Part shown: piece by piece, positions 15,181 through 22,303 of the stretch | Position numbering within the stretch: the first letter of the stretch is position 1 | How the letters are laid out: each line of letters begins with the position of its first letter | NCBI GenBank assembly: GCA_903873975.1 | Contig: CAIQQN010000016.1 | Span: 1 to 38,058 of the forward strand | Reading direction: 5' to 3' | Length of the DNA stretch: 38,058 nucleotides | DNA from: an uncultured Anaerolineales bacterium | Lineage (GTDB): Bacteria > Chloroflexota > Anaerolineae > Anaerolineales > Villigracilaceae | The notes under the pieces: generated by a model | Told to the model about the DNA's origin: nothing | Database searches by the model: none | The model's input: only the letters and a program-made list of their open reading frames with translations | Made by a program: the position numbers and the translations under genes

Positions 15181-16425
15181 TCAGCGGTAAAAGCGCGGCA
15201 AGCGTTTCTTCCAGGCCGTTGGGATGACCTTGTCCAGCGCATCGTCGGCGGTGACGATCCCATGCAGGCAGTTCTGGTCGTCCACCACCGGGACAGCCAG
15301 CAGGTCGTATTTCGCCACCGTCTGTGCGACGGTCTCCTGGTCATCGGTCAGGTTGACTGTGATGACACGTTTCGCCATGAAATCTTTCACCATCGCACCG
15401 GGGCTGGCAAAAATGAGATTATTCAGTGAAAAAGTGCCCAGGAGGTGATTCTCCTCGTCAGTCACATAGACATAGAACATCGTCTCAACCTCATCCGACA
15501 TGGCACGCAAAGCCTCAATGGCCTGCGCGGCTGCTAGTTCCGGGCGGATGGAGGCATATTCAGTGGTCATGATACCGCCCGCCGATTCCTCAGGGTAGGT
15601 CAGGAGTTTACGGACATCGTCTGCATCCTCCTTTTCCATCAAGGCCAGCAAGCCTTCCTTGCGGTCTTTAGGCATATCGGCCAGCAGGTCAGCTGCTTCA
15701 TCCGGTTCCATCTCTTCAAGCAAGTCGGCAACTTTTTCGTCCGACATGTGCTCGATCAGTTCAGCTTGGAATTCCGGTTCCACCTCTTCGAGGGTATCCG
15801 CTAGGTGCTGGACATCCAGAGTGTCCAACAGTTGACCGCTCTCCAGCTTGTTCAGGTCCCTGACAATTTCTGCCAGGTCGGCTGGGTGCAGTTCATGAAG
15901 TTTCTCCGCCGGGACACGTAAATGCATCTCCTGGTCACGGCGCATCAGTTCCACATCGTCCCAGGCAATCCCTTTCTTCTTGAGATGACCGCTTAGATAA
16001 TGCGCCAGCCCGACCAGCCCCAACCGGCGCATAATCCCCACCCAGGAAACATCCACGTTGCTGACATAGATCGTCCCGTTGACACGCACCAGTTCCACGT
16101 CATTGACGCGCACCACGCGCGCCCCTTCCGTGTCAATAATCTGCTTATCCAGCACATCGCGGGAAAGCAGGATATCATCCTCTTTCAATTCAAATAAAGG
16201 GGCATCGTTAAACCGGTATTTCAACGGGATGACCGGTGAGAGCAAAGCTGCCACCGCTGCAAAGGGCAGGATCCGTGTCCCGCCTTTGCCTTCAATCGCC
16301 ACCGCCTCGATCAGCGGGTGTGGAAATTCCGCCCAGGGCCGCACGATTACATCGGTTAATTTGCCAACAGCCACCCCGTCCAGATCTGTGACGGGGCGTC
16401 CAAGAATTTCGCTCAAGTAAGCCAT
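15181..16425 (-). CDS. PRC-barrel / MgtE-N / CBS-pair protein without the MgtE channel
   Basis: A 414-residue soluble protein. Residues 1-75 form a PRC-barrel (YLSEILGRPVTDLDGVAVGK), and a second PRC-like unit follows at about 85-145 (DTEGARVVRVNDVELVRVNG). An MgtE intracellular N domain covers about 165-275 (HPADLAEIVRDL, LLEEMEPDEAADLLADMP). A CBS pair covers about 280-405 (YPEESAGGIMTTEYASI, VTADDALDKV). In MgtE the N and CBS domains bind Mg2+ and close the channel; here the membrane domain is absent and an NRAMP-type permease is encoded next. It may therefore gate or sense for that permease. The ATG at 16425 follows TGGAGG at ideal spacing. Expression is under the M-box upstream. Confidence 0.9.
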   Translation of the reverse strand: MAYLSEILGRPVTDLDGVAVGKLTDVIVRPWAEFPHPLIEAVAIEGKGGTRILPFAAVAALLSPVIPLKYRFNDAPLFELKEDDILLSRDVLDKQIIDTEGARVVRVNDVELVRVNGTIYVSNVDVSWVGIMRRLGLVGLAHYLSGHLKKKGIAWDDVELMRRDQEMHLRVPAEKLHELHPADLAEIVRDLNKLESGQLLDTLDVQHLADTLEEVEPEFQAELIEHMSDEKVADLLEEMEPDEAADLLADMPKDRKEGLLALMEKEDADDVRKLLTYPEESAGGIMTTEYASIRPELAAAQAIEALRAMSDEVETMFYVYVTDEENHLLGTFSLNNLIFASPGAMVKDFMAKRVITVNLTDDQETVAQTVAKYDLLAVPVVDDQNCLHGIVTADDALDKVIPTAWKKRLPRFYR

Positions 16426-16499
16426 AATTGCCTCCAAAAAACAGGGTACACGTAAGCAGTAGAATATGGCGGAAATATGAAATGCTATGTAAGCAGTAA

Positions 16500-16533
16500 A
16501 ACGCCGCCTGATTTACCAACAGAAGGCGGCGTT
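16500..16533 (-). other. Stem-loop between the small ORF and the MgtE-N/CBS gene
   Basis: AACGCCGCCT (16524-16533, minus-strand 5' arm) pairs perfectly with AGGCGGCGTT (16500-16509) around a 14-nt loop, followed by TTAC. With its short U-run it is a weak terminator or attenuator on the minus strand. Downstream, a 10-bp repeat TACTGCTTAC occurs twice (16452-16461 and 16489-16498). Confidence 0.6.
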
Positions 16534-16544
16534 CTTTGGACTTA

Positions 16545-16700
16545 TTAGCAGGATACCATCCATTTGGCTGGTAATCCCCGGAAGAATATCTTACCGGTGC
16601 GGGAGTTGGTGATGCGCGGACATGCGCCGCACACCTGGTCCAAAAATTGCGCTTTCTGACCGTGCGCTATCGTACTTAGCGGAATACCATCAGCGTCCAC
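16545..16700 (-). CDS. Small ORF in the magnesium leader, 51 residues, GTG start
   Basis: This frame starts at a GTG 7 nt after an excellent AAAGGAGG site and ends in two tandem stop codons. The product begins MDADGIPLSTIAHGQKAQFL, has a C-x2-C pair (CGAC) near residues 24-27, a basic middle and a final Cys (WMVSC). It has no membrane helix or signal peptide. I do not recognise the family. It lies after the M-box terminator and before the MgtE-N/CBS gene, so it is made only when the riboswitch permits. It could be a small partner protein of the importer, or a leader peptide whose translation controls the hairpin right after it. The strong ribosome site argues that it is translated. Confidence 0.55.
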   Translation of the reverse strand: MDADGIPLSTIAHGQKAQFLDQVCGACPRITNSRTGKIFFRGLPAKWMVSC

Positions 16701-16743
16701 GCGATCACCTCCTTTCATTTTGCAATGCGATTTGCCAAAACCA

Positions 16744-16795
16744 TAACCATGCAGGAACCGGGACTACCGTACCCGTGCAAGAACCGGGACTACCG
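16744..16795. repeat. Two tandem 26-bp direct repeats in the magnesium operon leader
   Basis: Units 16744-16769 and 16770-16795 match at 23 of 26 positions and share GAACCGGGACTACCG at their right ends. They lie between the riboswitch terminator and the ribosome site of the small ORF. Confidence 0.8.
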
Positions 16796-16801
16796 TCCAC
16801 C

Positions 16802-16835
16802 AAAAAGAAAAACCTCCGGCAGGCCAGGAGGTTTT
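16802..16835 (-). terminator. M-box expression-platform terminator
   Basis: On the minus strand AAAACCTCC (16827-16835) pairs with GGAGGTTTT (16809-16817) around TGGCCTGCC, followed by TCTTTTTG. Its 5' arm includes ACCTCCTGG (16824-16832), exactly complementary to CCAGGAGGT (16872-16880) at the 3' end of the aptamer. This gives an antiterminator that excludes the terminator. Mg2+-bound aptamer would sequester the aptamer strand in P1 and let termination occur. Confidence 0.88.
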
Positions 16836-16871
16836 GAAAACACGCGTACACCCCGCGGGGGTTCCGCGGGC

Positions 16872-17032
16872 ACCTCCTGGTTGAGCTTTGGCACTGCGTG
16901 TCGTAGGGGACATGCTCCCAGCCACTTTGAGCGGGGCCTTAATCCGGCCCGGCCTGGTCTATCCCTTGGCGTCTTTCGACGTTTCGGGACAATGGCCTTT
17001 TTATCACGCAGACGCCTCGCCTAACGAGGTAT
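16872..17032 (-). promoter_or_regulatory. M-box (ykoK leader) Mg2+ riboswitch aptamer
   Basis: The minus strand shows the M-box consensus in order: CTCGTTAGGCGAGGCGTCTG at the 5' end, AAAGACGCCAAGGG in the middle, and CACGCAGTGCCAAAGCTCAA at the 3' end. CTGCGTG and CACGCAG pair as a long stem, and ACCTC with GAGGT closes P1. The M-box folds on binding several Mg2+ ions and turns off magnesium-uptake genes. Downstream are a terminator and the small ORF, MgtE-N/CBS and NRAMP-type genes, all on the same strand. The call rests on visual match to the known consensus. Confidence 0.93.
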
Positions 17033-17046
17033 TTGGTTGAATTGCA

Positions 17047-17076
17047 AGGATACACCCGCCCCTTGTAACCCGTCAA
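17047..17076 (-). promoter_or_regulatory. Promoter of the M-box / magnesium operon
   Basis: On the minus strand TTGACG (17071-17076) and TATCCT (17047-17052) are 18 bp apart. Predicted initiation near 17040 lies about 10 nt before P1 of the M-box, as expected for a riboswitch leader. Confidence 0.6.
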
Positions 17077-17108
17077 GGAGGAAAAATAACGTTTTCGTAT
17101 TAAATAGA

Positions 17109-17155
17109 AGACTCCCAAAGCCGGGAGTCTCATCCTGTCGGGGCGGGCGGAGTTG
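17109..17155 (-). repeat. Partial copy of the tRNA-Pro 3' end with its terminator
   Basis: These 47 bp match 17195-17241 at 45 positions. The copy holds the 3' half of the T-loop, the T-stem and acceptor strand and the downstream AGACTCCC/GGGAGTCT hairpin. The rest of the tRNA is missing, so it is a remnant and not a working gene. The two copies start 86 bp apart. Confidence 0.85.
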
Positions 17156-17186
17156 CGACAGTCCCCGCAGGGGGGAACCACCGCCT

Positions 17187-17216
17187 AAGACAAAAGACTC
17201 CCAAACCAGGGAGTCT
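17187..17216 (-). terminator. Terminator of tRNA-Pro
   Basis: On the minus strand, the 8-bp stem AGACTCCC/GGGAGTCT with a 6-nt loop is followed by TTTGTCTT. It begins 7 nt after the tRNA discriminator base. Confidence 0.85.
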
Positions 17217-17223
17217 CATCCTG

Positions 17224-17298
17224 TCGGGGCGGGCGGAGTTGAACCGCCGACCTCTGCGTCCCGAACGCAGCGCTCTAACCGGACTGAGCCACGCCCCG
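17224..17298 (-). tRNA. tRNA-Pro, anticodon CGG
   Basis: The minus strand folds as a full cloverleaf. The acceptor CGGGGCG pairs with CGCCCCG (C1-G72, typical of bacterial tRNA-Pro), the D-arm contains GGCTCAGTCCGGTTAGAGC, the anticodon stem is CTGCG/CGCAG with loop TTCGGGA (anticodon CGG, 17261-17263), and the T-arm is GGCGG-TTCAACT-CCGCC. The discriminator base is A and the CCA end is not encoded, so it must be added after transcription. It decodes CCG. A consensus promoter lies just upstream and a terminator just downstream. Confidence 0.97.
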
Positions 17299-17313
17299 AA
17301 CAAGCAAGGCGGG

Positions 17314-17342
17314 ATTATACCCGCCCGCCACCGATTTGACAA
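17314..17342 (-). promoter_or_regulatory. Strong promoter of tRNA-Pro
   Basis: On the minus strand TTGTCA (17337-17342) and TATAAT (17314-17319) are 17 bp apart, near consensus. Initiation would fall about 9 nt before the tRNA. Its -35 overlaps a TTGACA on the plus strand facing gyrA. Confidence 0.85.
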
Positions 17343-17385
17343 GCCGTTTGCGGTATAATCGCTGGGCTTAAGATTCAAACACGAT

Positions 17386-17421
17386 GGACACGAAGGATCA
17401 TTGAAGGTTTCCTTCGTGTCC
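17386..17421 (+). repeat. Hairpin in the gyrA leader (GGACACGAAGGA arms)
   Basis: A perfect 12-bp stem, GGACACGAAGGA/TCCTTCGTGTCC, with a 12-nt loop ends 31 nt before the gyrA ATG. No U-run follows, so it is not a terminator. The word type (ACACGAAGG, CTTTGTG) resembles the CACAGAG hairpin at 4691-4770. Confidence 0.75.
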
Positions 17422-17452
17422 CTTTGTGCTCTTTGAGTTAAAAGGAATTGTT

Positions 17453-20017
17453 ATGGTAGAACCCGAAGAACCCACCGGCCAGGCCCCGGACCCCGTCAAA
17501 CAGATCATCGGCACCGTCCAATTGGCGGACATTGATGAGACCATGCGCGCAGCGTATCTCGATTATGCCATGTCCGTCATCGTCGCGCGCGCCCTGCCGG
17601 ATGCCCGCGATGGATTGAAACCTGTCCACCGCCGCATCCTGTACGCAATGCAGGATATGGGCATCCGCGCCAACACGGCTTTCAAGAAATCCGCCCGTAT
17701 CGTTGGCGAAGTGCTGGGCAAATACCACCCGCACGGCGACTCGGCAGTTTACGAGTCGATGGCACGCATGGCTCAGGATTTCTCAATGCGCTACCTGCTG
17801 GTGGATGGTCAGGGTAACTTCGGCTCGGTGGACGGCGACGCCCCGGCTGCCATGCGATACACCGAAGCCCGCCTGCACAAGATGGCCGAGGAAATGCTGG
17901 CCGACCTCGACAAAAACACGGTGGACTTCACCGACAACTTCGACGGCTCGCTCCAGGAACCAACCGTCCTCCCCTCCCGCATCCCCAACCTGCTGCTCAA
18001 TGGCTCGTCCGGTATCGCCGTCGGCATGGCGACCAACATTCCCCCGCACAACCTGAAAGAGCTGGCCGCGGCCCTGATCTACCTGATCAACAATTACGAC
18101 ACAATGGACGACGTACCCATCGAGTTCCTGATGAAATTCATCCCGGGACCTGACTTCCCTACCGGCGGGATCATCGTCGGGACGGAAGGCATCGAAGCCG
18201 CTTACGGGTCCGGGAAGGGGCGCATCGTCCTGCGCGGTAAAGCCCACATCGAAGAAATGGCCGGCAACCGGTACCGCATCGTCATCACCGAAATTCCTTA
18301 CCAGGTCAACAAATCCACGCTGATTGAGCGCATCGCCGACCTGGTGCGCAATGAAAAAATAGACACCATTTCAGACCTGCGGGATGAGTCTGACCGGCGC
18401 GGCATGAGCATCGTCATCGAACTCAAGCGCGGTGCCCAACCGAAGAAAGTGCTCAACCAGCTCTACAAATACACTTCGCTGCAGACCACCTTCGGCGTCC
18501 AGATGCTGGCGCTGGTGAACGGCGAGCCGCGCCTGCTGCCGCTCAAGAAAGCCTTGCAGATATTCCTCGAGCACCGGATGTTGGTCATCACCCGCCGCAC
18601 CCAGTTCGAGTTGGAAAAGGCACGCGCTCGGGCCCATATCCTCGAGGGACTGACAATAGCGCTCAACAACCTGGACGCGGTCATCCAGACCATCAGGGAG
18701 TCACCGGATGCTGATACAGCCAAAGAGCGCCTGATGAAGCGCTTCAAACTATCCGAACTCCAGGCCCAGGCCATCCTCGACATGCAGTTGCGCCGCCTGG
18801 CGGCACTCGAGCGTCAGAAAATCGAAGATGAGTACAAGCAGGTCAAAGGACAGATCGCCCACTACGAAGATCTGCTTGCCCATCCCAAGAAGATCCTGAC
18901 CCTGATCCAGGATGACCTGCGCGAACTTTCGGACAAGTATGGCGACGAGCGCCGCACTCACATCGCCGCCGAGGCTGTCGAAAACCTGAGCGAGTCGGAC
19001 CTGGTACCCGATGAAGCCGTCCTGATCTCGCTCACCGCCCGCGGCTATGTCAAGCGCGTCGCCGCGACCGCTTACCGGTCGCAAGGCGCTGGCGGCAAGG
19101 GCGTCACCGGTCATGCCACGAAGGAAGAAGATGAAGTCCTGACCCTGATCCCGGCCCGCTCGCTGGACACGATGCTGTTCTTCTCCGACCACGGCAAGGT
19201 CTACTCCGAAAAGGTCTATCAAATCCCGGACGCAGACCGGACCACCAAAGGCATCCCGCTGGTCAATGTCCTGTCGCTGAATGCCGGTGAGGTCATTACA
19301 GCCGCCCTTTCCGTTCCGAACTTCGAGGCCGCAGGATATATTACGCTGGCTACGCGTAACGGAAGAATCAAACGCATGGCTCTCGCCGAGCTGGCTGCCG
19401 TCCGCCCCTCGGGTATTATTGCCATCGGTCTGGAAGACAGCGACCTGCTCGGCTGGGCGCGCCTGACGCACGGCGACAGCGAAATCATCCTTGTCACCGA
19501 ACTGGGAAAAGCCCTGCGCTTCGCCGAAGACAAGGTCCGCACCATGGGCCGCAACGCCGGCGGTGTGACCGGCATCAAACTATCCGGAAAAGATAAAGTC
19601 ACCAGCATGGAAGTGATCGAAAAAGGTGGCGATCTGGTACTGATCACCACGCAGGGTTACGGCAAGCGCACTCCGCTGACGGAATATCCGTCCAAAGGTC
19701 GCGCCACCGGCGGTGTGCAGACCATCACCAAAGATATAGCCGATAAGATTGGCATCATCACCGCCGCGCGTGTCGTCCAGGAAGCTGACGATCTGACCAT
19801 CATCTCAGCCAACGGCATGGTTCTGCGCATGAAAGTCAAGGATATAAAGCAAGCCGGGCGCGTCACCCGCGGCAATCACATGATGGATGTCAAGGAAGGC
19901 GACCGGGTGGCTTCCATCGCCCGCATCGCCATCGCCGAACTCAAGCGCGTGGGTGTCAAAACGAATGGGGAACCAATCCCGGAACCGGGAACGCAGTTTG
20001 AAATGCCGTTGAAATGA
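17453..20017 (+). CDS. gyrA: DNA gyrase subunit A
   Basis: An 854-residue type IIA topoisomerase subunit that cuts and rejoins DNA to introduce negative supercoils, working with GyrB. The active-site Tyr is residue 136 in MRYTEAR. The quinolone-determining stretch is [17 protein letters not shown], with Ser97 and Glu101 at the usual Ser/Asp-Glu positions, so no classic resistance change is seen. The C-terminal domain has six-bladed GyrA repeats. The GyrA box reads QGAGGKG near residue 544 where the canonical form is QRRGGKG, so both arginines are missing. The ATG at 17453 follows AAAGGAA; an in-frame upstream start would lie in the leader. gyrB is not in the window. ParC is less likely given the box and length. 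Confidence 0.95.
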   Translation: MVEPEEPTGQAPDPVKQIIGTVQLADIDETMRAAYLDYAMSVIVARALPDARDGLKPVHRRILYAMQDMGIRANTAFKKSARIVGEVLGKYHPHGDSAVYESMARMAQDFSMRYLLVDGQGNFGSVDGDAPAAMRYTEARLHKMAEEMLADLDKNTVDFTDNFDGSLQEPTVLPSRIPNLLLNGSSGIAVGMATNIPPHNLKELAAALIYLINNYDTMDDVPIEFLMKFIPGPDFPTGGIIVGTEGIEAAYGSGKGRIVLRGKAHIEEMAGNRYRIVITEIPYQVNKSTLIERIADLVRNEKIDTISDLRDESDRRGMSIVIELKRGAQPKKVLNQLYKYTSLQTTFGVQMLALVNGEPRLLPLKKALQIFLEHRMLVITRRTQFELEKARARAHILEGLTIALNNLDAVIQTIRESPDADTAKERLMKRFKLSELQAQAILDMQLRRLAALERQKIEDEYKQVKGQIAHYEDLLAHPKKILTLIQDDLRELSDKYGDERRTHIAAEAVENLSESDLVPDEAVLISLTARGYVKRVAATAYRSQGAGGKGVTGHATKEEDEVLTLIPARSLDTMLFFSDHGKVYSEKVYQIPDADRTTKGIPLVNVLSLNAGEVITAALSVPNFEAAGYITLATRNGRIKRMALAELAAVRPSGIIAIGLEDSDLLGWARLTHGDSEIILVTELGKALRFAEDKVRTMGRNAGGVTGIKLSGKDKVTSMEVIEKGGDLVLITTQGYGKRTPLTEYPSKGRATGGVQTITKDIADKIGIITAARVVQEADDLTIISANGMVLRMKVKDIKQAGRVTRGNHMMDVKEGDRVASIARIAIAELKRVGVKTNGEPIPEPGTQFEMPLK

Positions 20018-20059
20018 TCCTGGAGTCCATCGGCAAGCTGACGGATTACCCGTTAAAGA

Positions 20060-20099
20060 AAAGCGATGCTCACCAGAGCACCGCTTTTTGTTTTTTTTT
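20060..20099. terminator. Bidirectional terminator between gyrA and the small membrane protein gene
   Basis: AAGCG-AT-GCTC pairs with GAGC-AC-CGCTT around ACCA. On the plus strand it is followed by TTTGTTTTTTTTT; on the minus strand by TTCTTT. It can end both convergent transcripts. Confidence 0.9.
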
Positions 20100-20128
20100 C
20101 TGTCATCAGGGGAATTTAACCCGTAATT

Positions 20129-20362
20129 CTAAAATATGGACGATGGAACTACCTTCCCGGAAATCACCAGGAACATTGTCCCCAATAAAAATATCATAAA
20201 AGCAAGCATCACTGCCAGGACAAAACGCTGCTGGGCAGTTGTGTGAGTAATCTTGTCAATACTGCGGCGCGGTTTACGCGGCTTGGGGAGTTCAGGTGCG
20301 TTGGGATCCGGCGATCCTTCTTCTTCCGTAAAAGAAGCCTGGTCACGCAAATTATCAAGCAT
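20129..20362 (-). CDS. Small single-pass membrane protein of unknown function
   Basis: A 77-residue protein. The first half is charged and proline-rich (PNAPELPKPRKPRRSIDKIT). A hydrophobic helix follows (FVLAVMLAFMIFLLGTMFLV, about residues 47-66), then a short tail. It is probably an N-in membrane protein. I do not recognise a named family; the TTAQQRF-helix layout looks like a conserved small protein. The ATG follows GAGGTGA at good spacing, which supports it as a real gene. It is downstream of birA on the same strand and may be co-transcribed with it. Confidence 0.7.
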   Translation of the reverse strand: MLDNLRDQASFTEEEGSPDPNAPELPKPRKPRRSIDKITHTTAQQRFVLAVMLAFMIFLLGTMFLVISGKVVPSSIF

Positions 20363-20430
20363 AAGTCACCTCATCAGCAAGATAGCCAACACCGGCAATG
20401 CAAATTACCAACTTGTCCTCTAAAAGTATA

Positions 20431-21210
20431 TCACAAGACCGGACTCAGACGCACTTCCCCAAATTGTACTGTGAAGGCCCGCCCCTCCTTGGAACGCAGC
20501 CGCAGACTCCCATCACATTCCAGCCCTTCAAGCAGTCCCGTTCTCACTGGGAATCCCTCGGCCCGTATTTCCACCTGCTCCCCACGAAAAGCCAGGTGGT
20601 TTTCCCAGACGTTGGAAAAAACATCCTTTGTCAACAAACCCCGCCAGGTGAGCAAGGCCTGGAGAATATCTCGAAGCAAAATCGGCCGGTCCACACTCTC
20701 TCCCATTTCAGCTTCGACACAGGTCGCAGGAAAATTCAACTGGTCAGGTGGCGGGAGCGCTTCAGGTTTAACATTCACACCGATCCCCAGAACAATACTA
20801 TCGACTTTTTCTCCCATCCAGACAGCCTCAGCCAGTACACCGCAGACTTTGCTACGATGGAGTAGAACATCATTAGGCCACTTGATTTCCGGATGCAGTC
20901 CACGCATTTCCAGTGCCTCGCAAACTGCCGTGGCCCCCAGCCCGGAGAATAACTGTACGGATTGTTCCTCACCCGGCAAGGGTCGCAGCACAAGACTGAA
21001 TGCCAGCGCTGTCCCCGGCGGGGTAAACCAGCGGCGGTCGCCCCGGCCGCGGCCGGAGGTCTGCTCCTCGGCGCAGACCAGTGCCAGGTCCGGTGCACCA
21101 TCGGCGGCCCAAGCCAGGGCTACATCGCTCGTGGAACCAGTCTGCTCAAAGGTTCGCAAACCGCCCAGCGGAATATTTAAAAGGGTTTTTCGGAGGATGC
21201 GTTCGTCCAT
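20431..21210 (-). CDS. birA: Biotin-[acetyl-CoA-carboxylase] ligase (BirA, no HTH domain)
   Basis: A 259-residue enzyme that makes biotinyl-AMP and attaches biotin to the lysine of biotin carboxyl carrier proteins in the cytoplasm. The biotin/ATP loop is SGRGRGDRRWFTPPG (about residues 52-66), followed by KWPNDVLL and the C-terminal SH3-like domain (VEIRAEGFPVRTGLLEGL). There is no N-terminal winged-helix, so it is a monofunctional ligase and not a biotin-operon repressor. It starts 44 bp after the M23 peptidase stop, so it may be the end of the rho-peptidase-birA transcript. Confidence 0.95.
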   Translation of the reverse strand: MDERILRKTLLNIPLGGLRTFEQTGSTSDVALAWAADGAPDLALVCAEEQTSGRGRGDRRWFTPPGTALAFSLVLRPLPGEEQSVQLFSGLGATAVCEALEMRGLHPEIKWPNDVLLHRSKVCGVLAEAVWMGEKVDSIVLGIGVNVKPEALPPPDQLNFPATCVEAEMGESVDRPILLRDILQALLTWRGLLTKDVFSNVWENHLAFRGEQVEIRAEGFPVRTGLLEGLECDGSLRLRSKEGRAFTVQFGEVRLSPVL

Positions 21211-21253
21211 AAGATAAAAGACACCCGGTGTTCAGAAGCAGCAGGTATCAATA

Positions 21254-22303
21254 TCAAGGCAGTACATACCACGGGTCGACATATTGCCCGTTAAGACGGA
21301 TTTCAAAGTGAAGGTGCGGACCGGTCGAATTTCCCGTGCTGCCCGCCAGACCAATCACCTGGCCTTGTGTCACGCCTTGGCACAATGAGACATTGATTTG
21401 ACTTAAGTGGCCATAGACGGTGGAATAGCCATTCCCATGGTCAATCATGATCACGTTGCCATAACCGGACGAATTCCAGCCAGCCGTAACAACGACTCCG
21501 CCATCGGAAGCATAAATGGGAGCTCCGAGGCCAGCGGCAATATCAATTCCCAAGTGTGAAGATGAAAAGTCATTACCGGAAAGAAAGTGATTCCCTGCCG
21601 GCCAGATGAAACCTCCGGTGCCTATAGGTCCATCGCAGGTTGCACCGGCCATGCTCGACGTACCCGAACGACCGCGTGCCACTTGTGGTCTAATCCAATC
21701 AACAGGCTTGTCCTTTCCTCCAGGTATCATCACAAATGTACCAGGAGAAATAATAGGGTTGGTCAGGTCCATATTATTTCCCGGCCAGTTCAGGATATCC
21801 TCTGCATTGGCTTTAAACTTACTGGCTACCGAATCCAGCGTATCCCCCTGCTGCCACTGATAATACACGCCATCTGTCGGCGGTACTTCCAAAGCCTCGC
21901 CGCTGCGGATGTTTTCGGGGTTATCTTGCAAGGTTTTGGAATTTGCCCAAAACAGTGTTTCCGGCGTAATATTATATTTTTTGGCAATGCTGAAAATTGC
22001 ATCCCCGGGTGCGACAGTGTATTCGACGATATTGTAAATGGCGTTCGAGGAAATATCTGTCTTAAGCACAATTTGCCGAACAATGGCCTGGGCACCGGCG
22101 TCCAAACCTGTCGTAACAGGAAGGGATGCAGGCGCTCCTTCTTCAGACTGAGTTGGAGTGGGTTCGGGCGCGGCTGAGACCCGCTGAGGGGTAATTTTCC
22201 AGTACGCGAAACCCAGCAGCACGGAAATAAACAGCACCGTCACGCCCCAGGAAATACCACTAAGAAGCCGGGGGGATTTGGTTAATCTACCAAATAAGCT
22301 CAT
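21254..22303 (-). CDS. LysM-containing M23 family metallopeptidase
   Basis: A 349-residue envelope protein. A membrane anchor lies at residues ~14-35 and a low-complexity PEPTPTQSEE linker follows. Two LysM domains (about 91-145, VEYTVAPGDAIFSIAKKYNI; about 147-193, YYQWQQGDTLDSVASKF) would bind peptidoglycan. The C-terminal M23 domain has the zinc ligands in HLGID and HLHFE, and a substrate-site His in YGHLSQ, so it appears catalytically complete. It likely cleaves peptide cross-links in the cell wall or helps activate another hydrolase. Its ATG overlaps the rho stop by 4 bp (ATGA), so translation is coupled to rho. Confidence 0.93.
   Translation of the reverse strand: MSLFGRLTKSPRLLSGISWGVTVLFISVLLGFAYWKITPQRVSAAPEPTPTQSEEGAPASLPVTTGLDAGAQAIVRQIVLKTDISSNAIYNIVEYTVAPGDAIFSIAKKYNITPETLFWANSKTLQDNPENIRSGEALEVPPTDGVYYQWQQGDTLDSVASKFKANAEDILNWPGNNMDLTNPIISPGTFVMIPGGKDKPVDWIRPQVARGRSGTSSMAGATCDGPIGTGGFIWPAGNHFLSGNDFSSSHLGIDIAAGLGAPIYASDGGVVVTAGWNSSGYGNVIMIDHGNGYSTVYGHLSQINVSLCQGVTQGQVIGLAGSTGNSTGPHLHFEIRLNGQYVDPWYVLP

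Noticed and set aside
16744-16795. CRISPR-like array
   Set aside because: Only two adjoining units, no spacers and no cas genes.
17037-17339. 100-codon plus-strand frame over the tRNA-Pro region
   Set aside because: It is the antisense of the tRNA and its remnant, a common false protein call.
17336-17359. Perfect TTGACA and TATAAT upstream of gyrA as a standard promoter
   Set aside because: Spacing is 12 bp, not 16-18, so they cannot work as one ordinary promoter.
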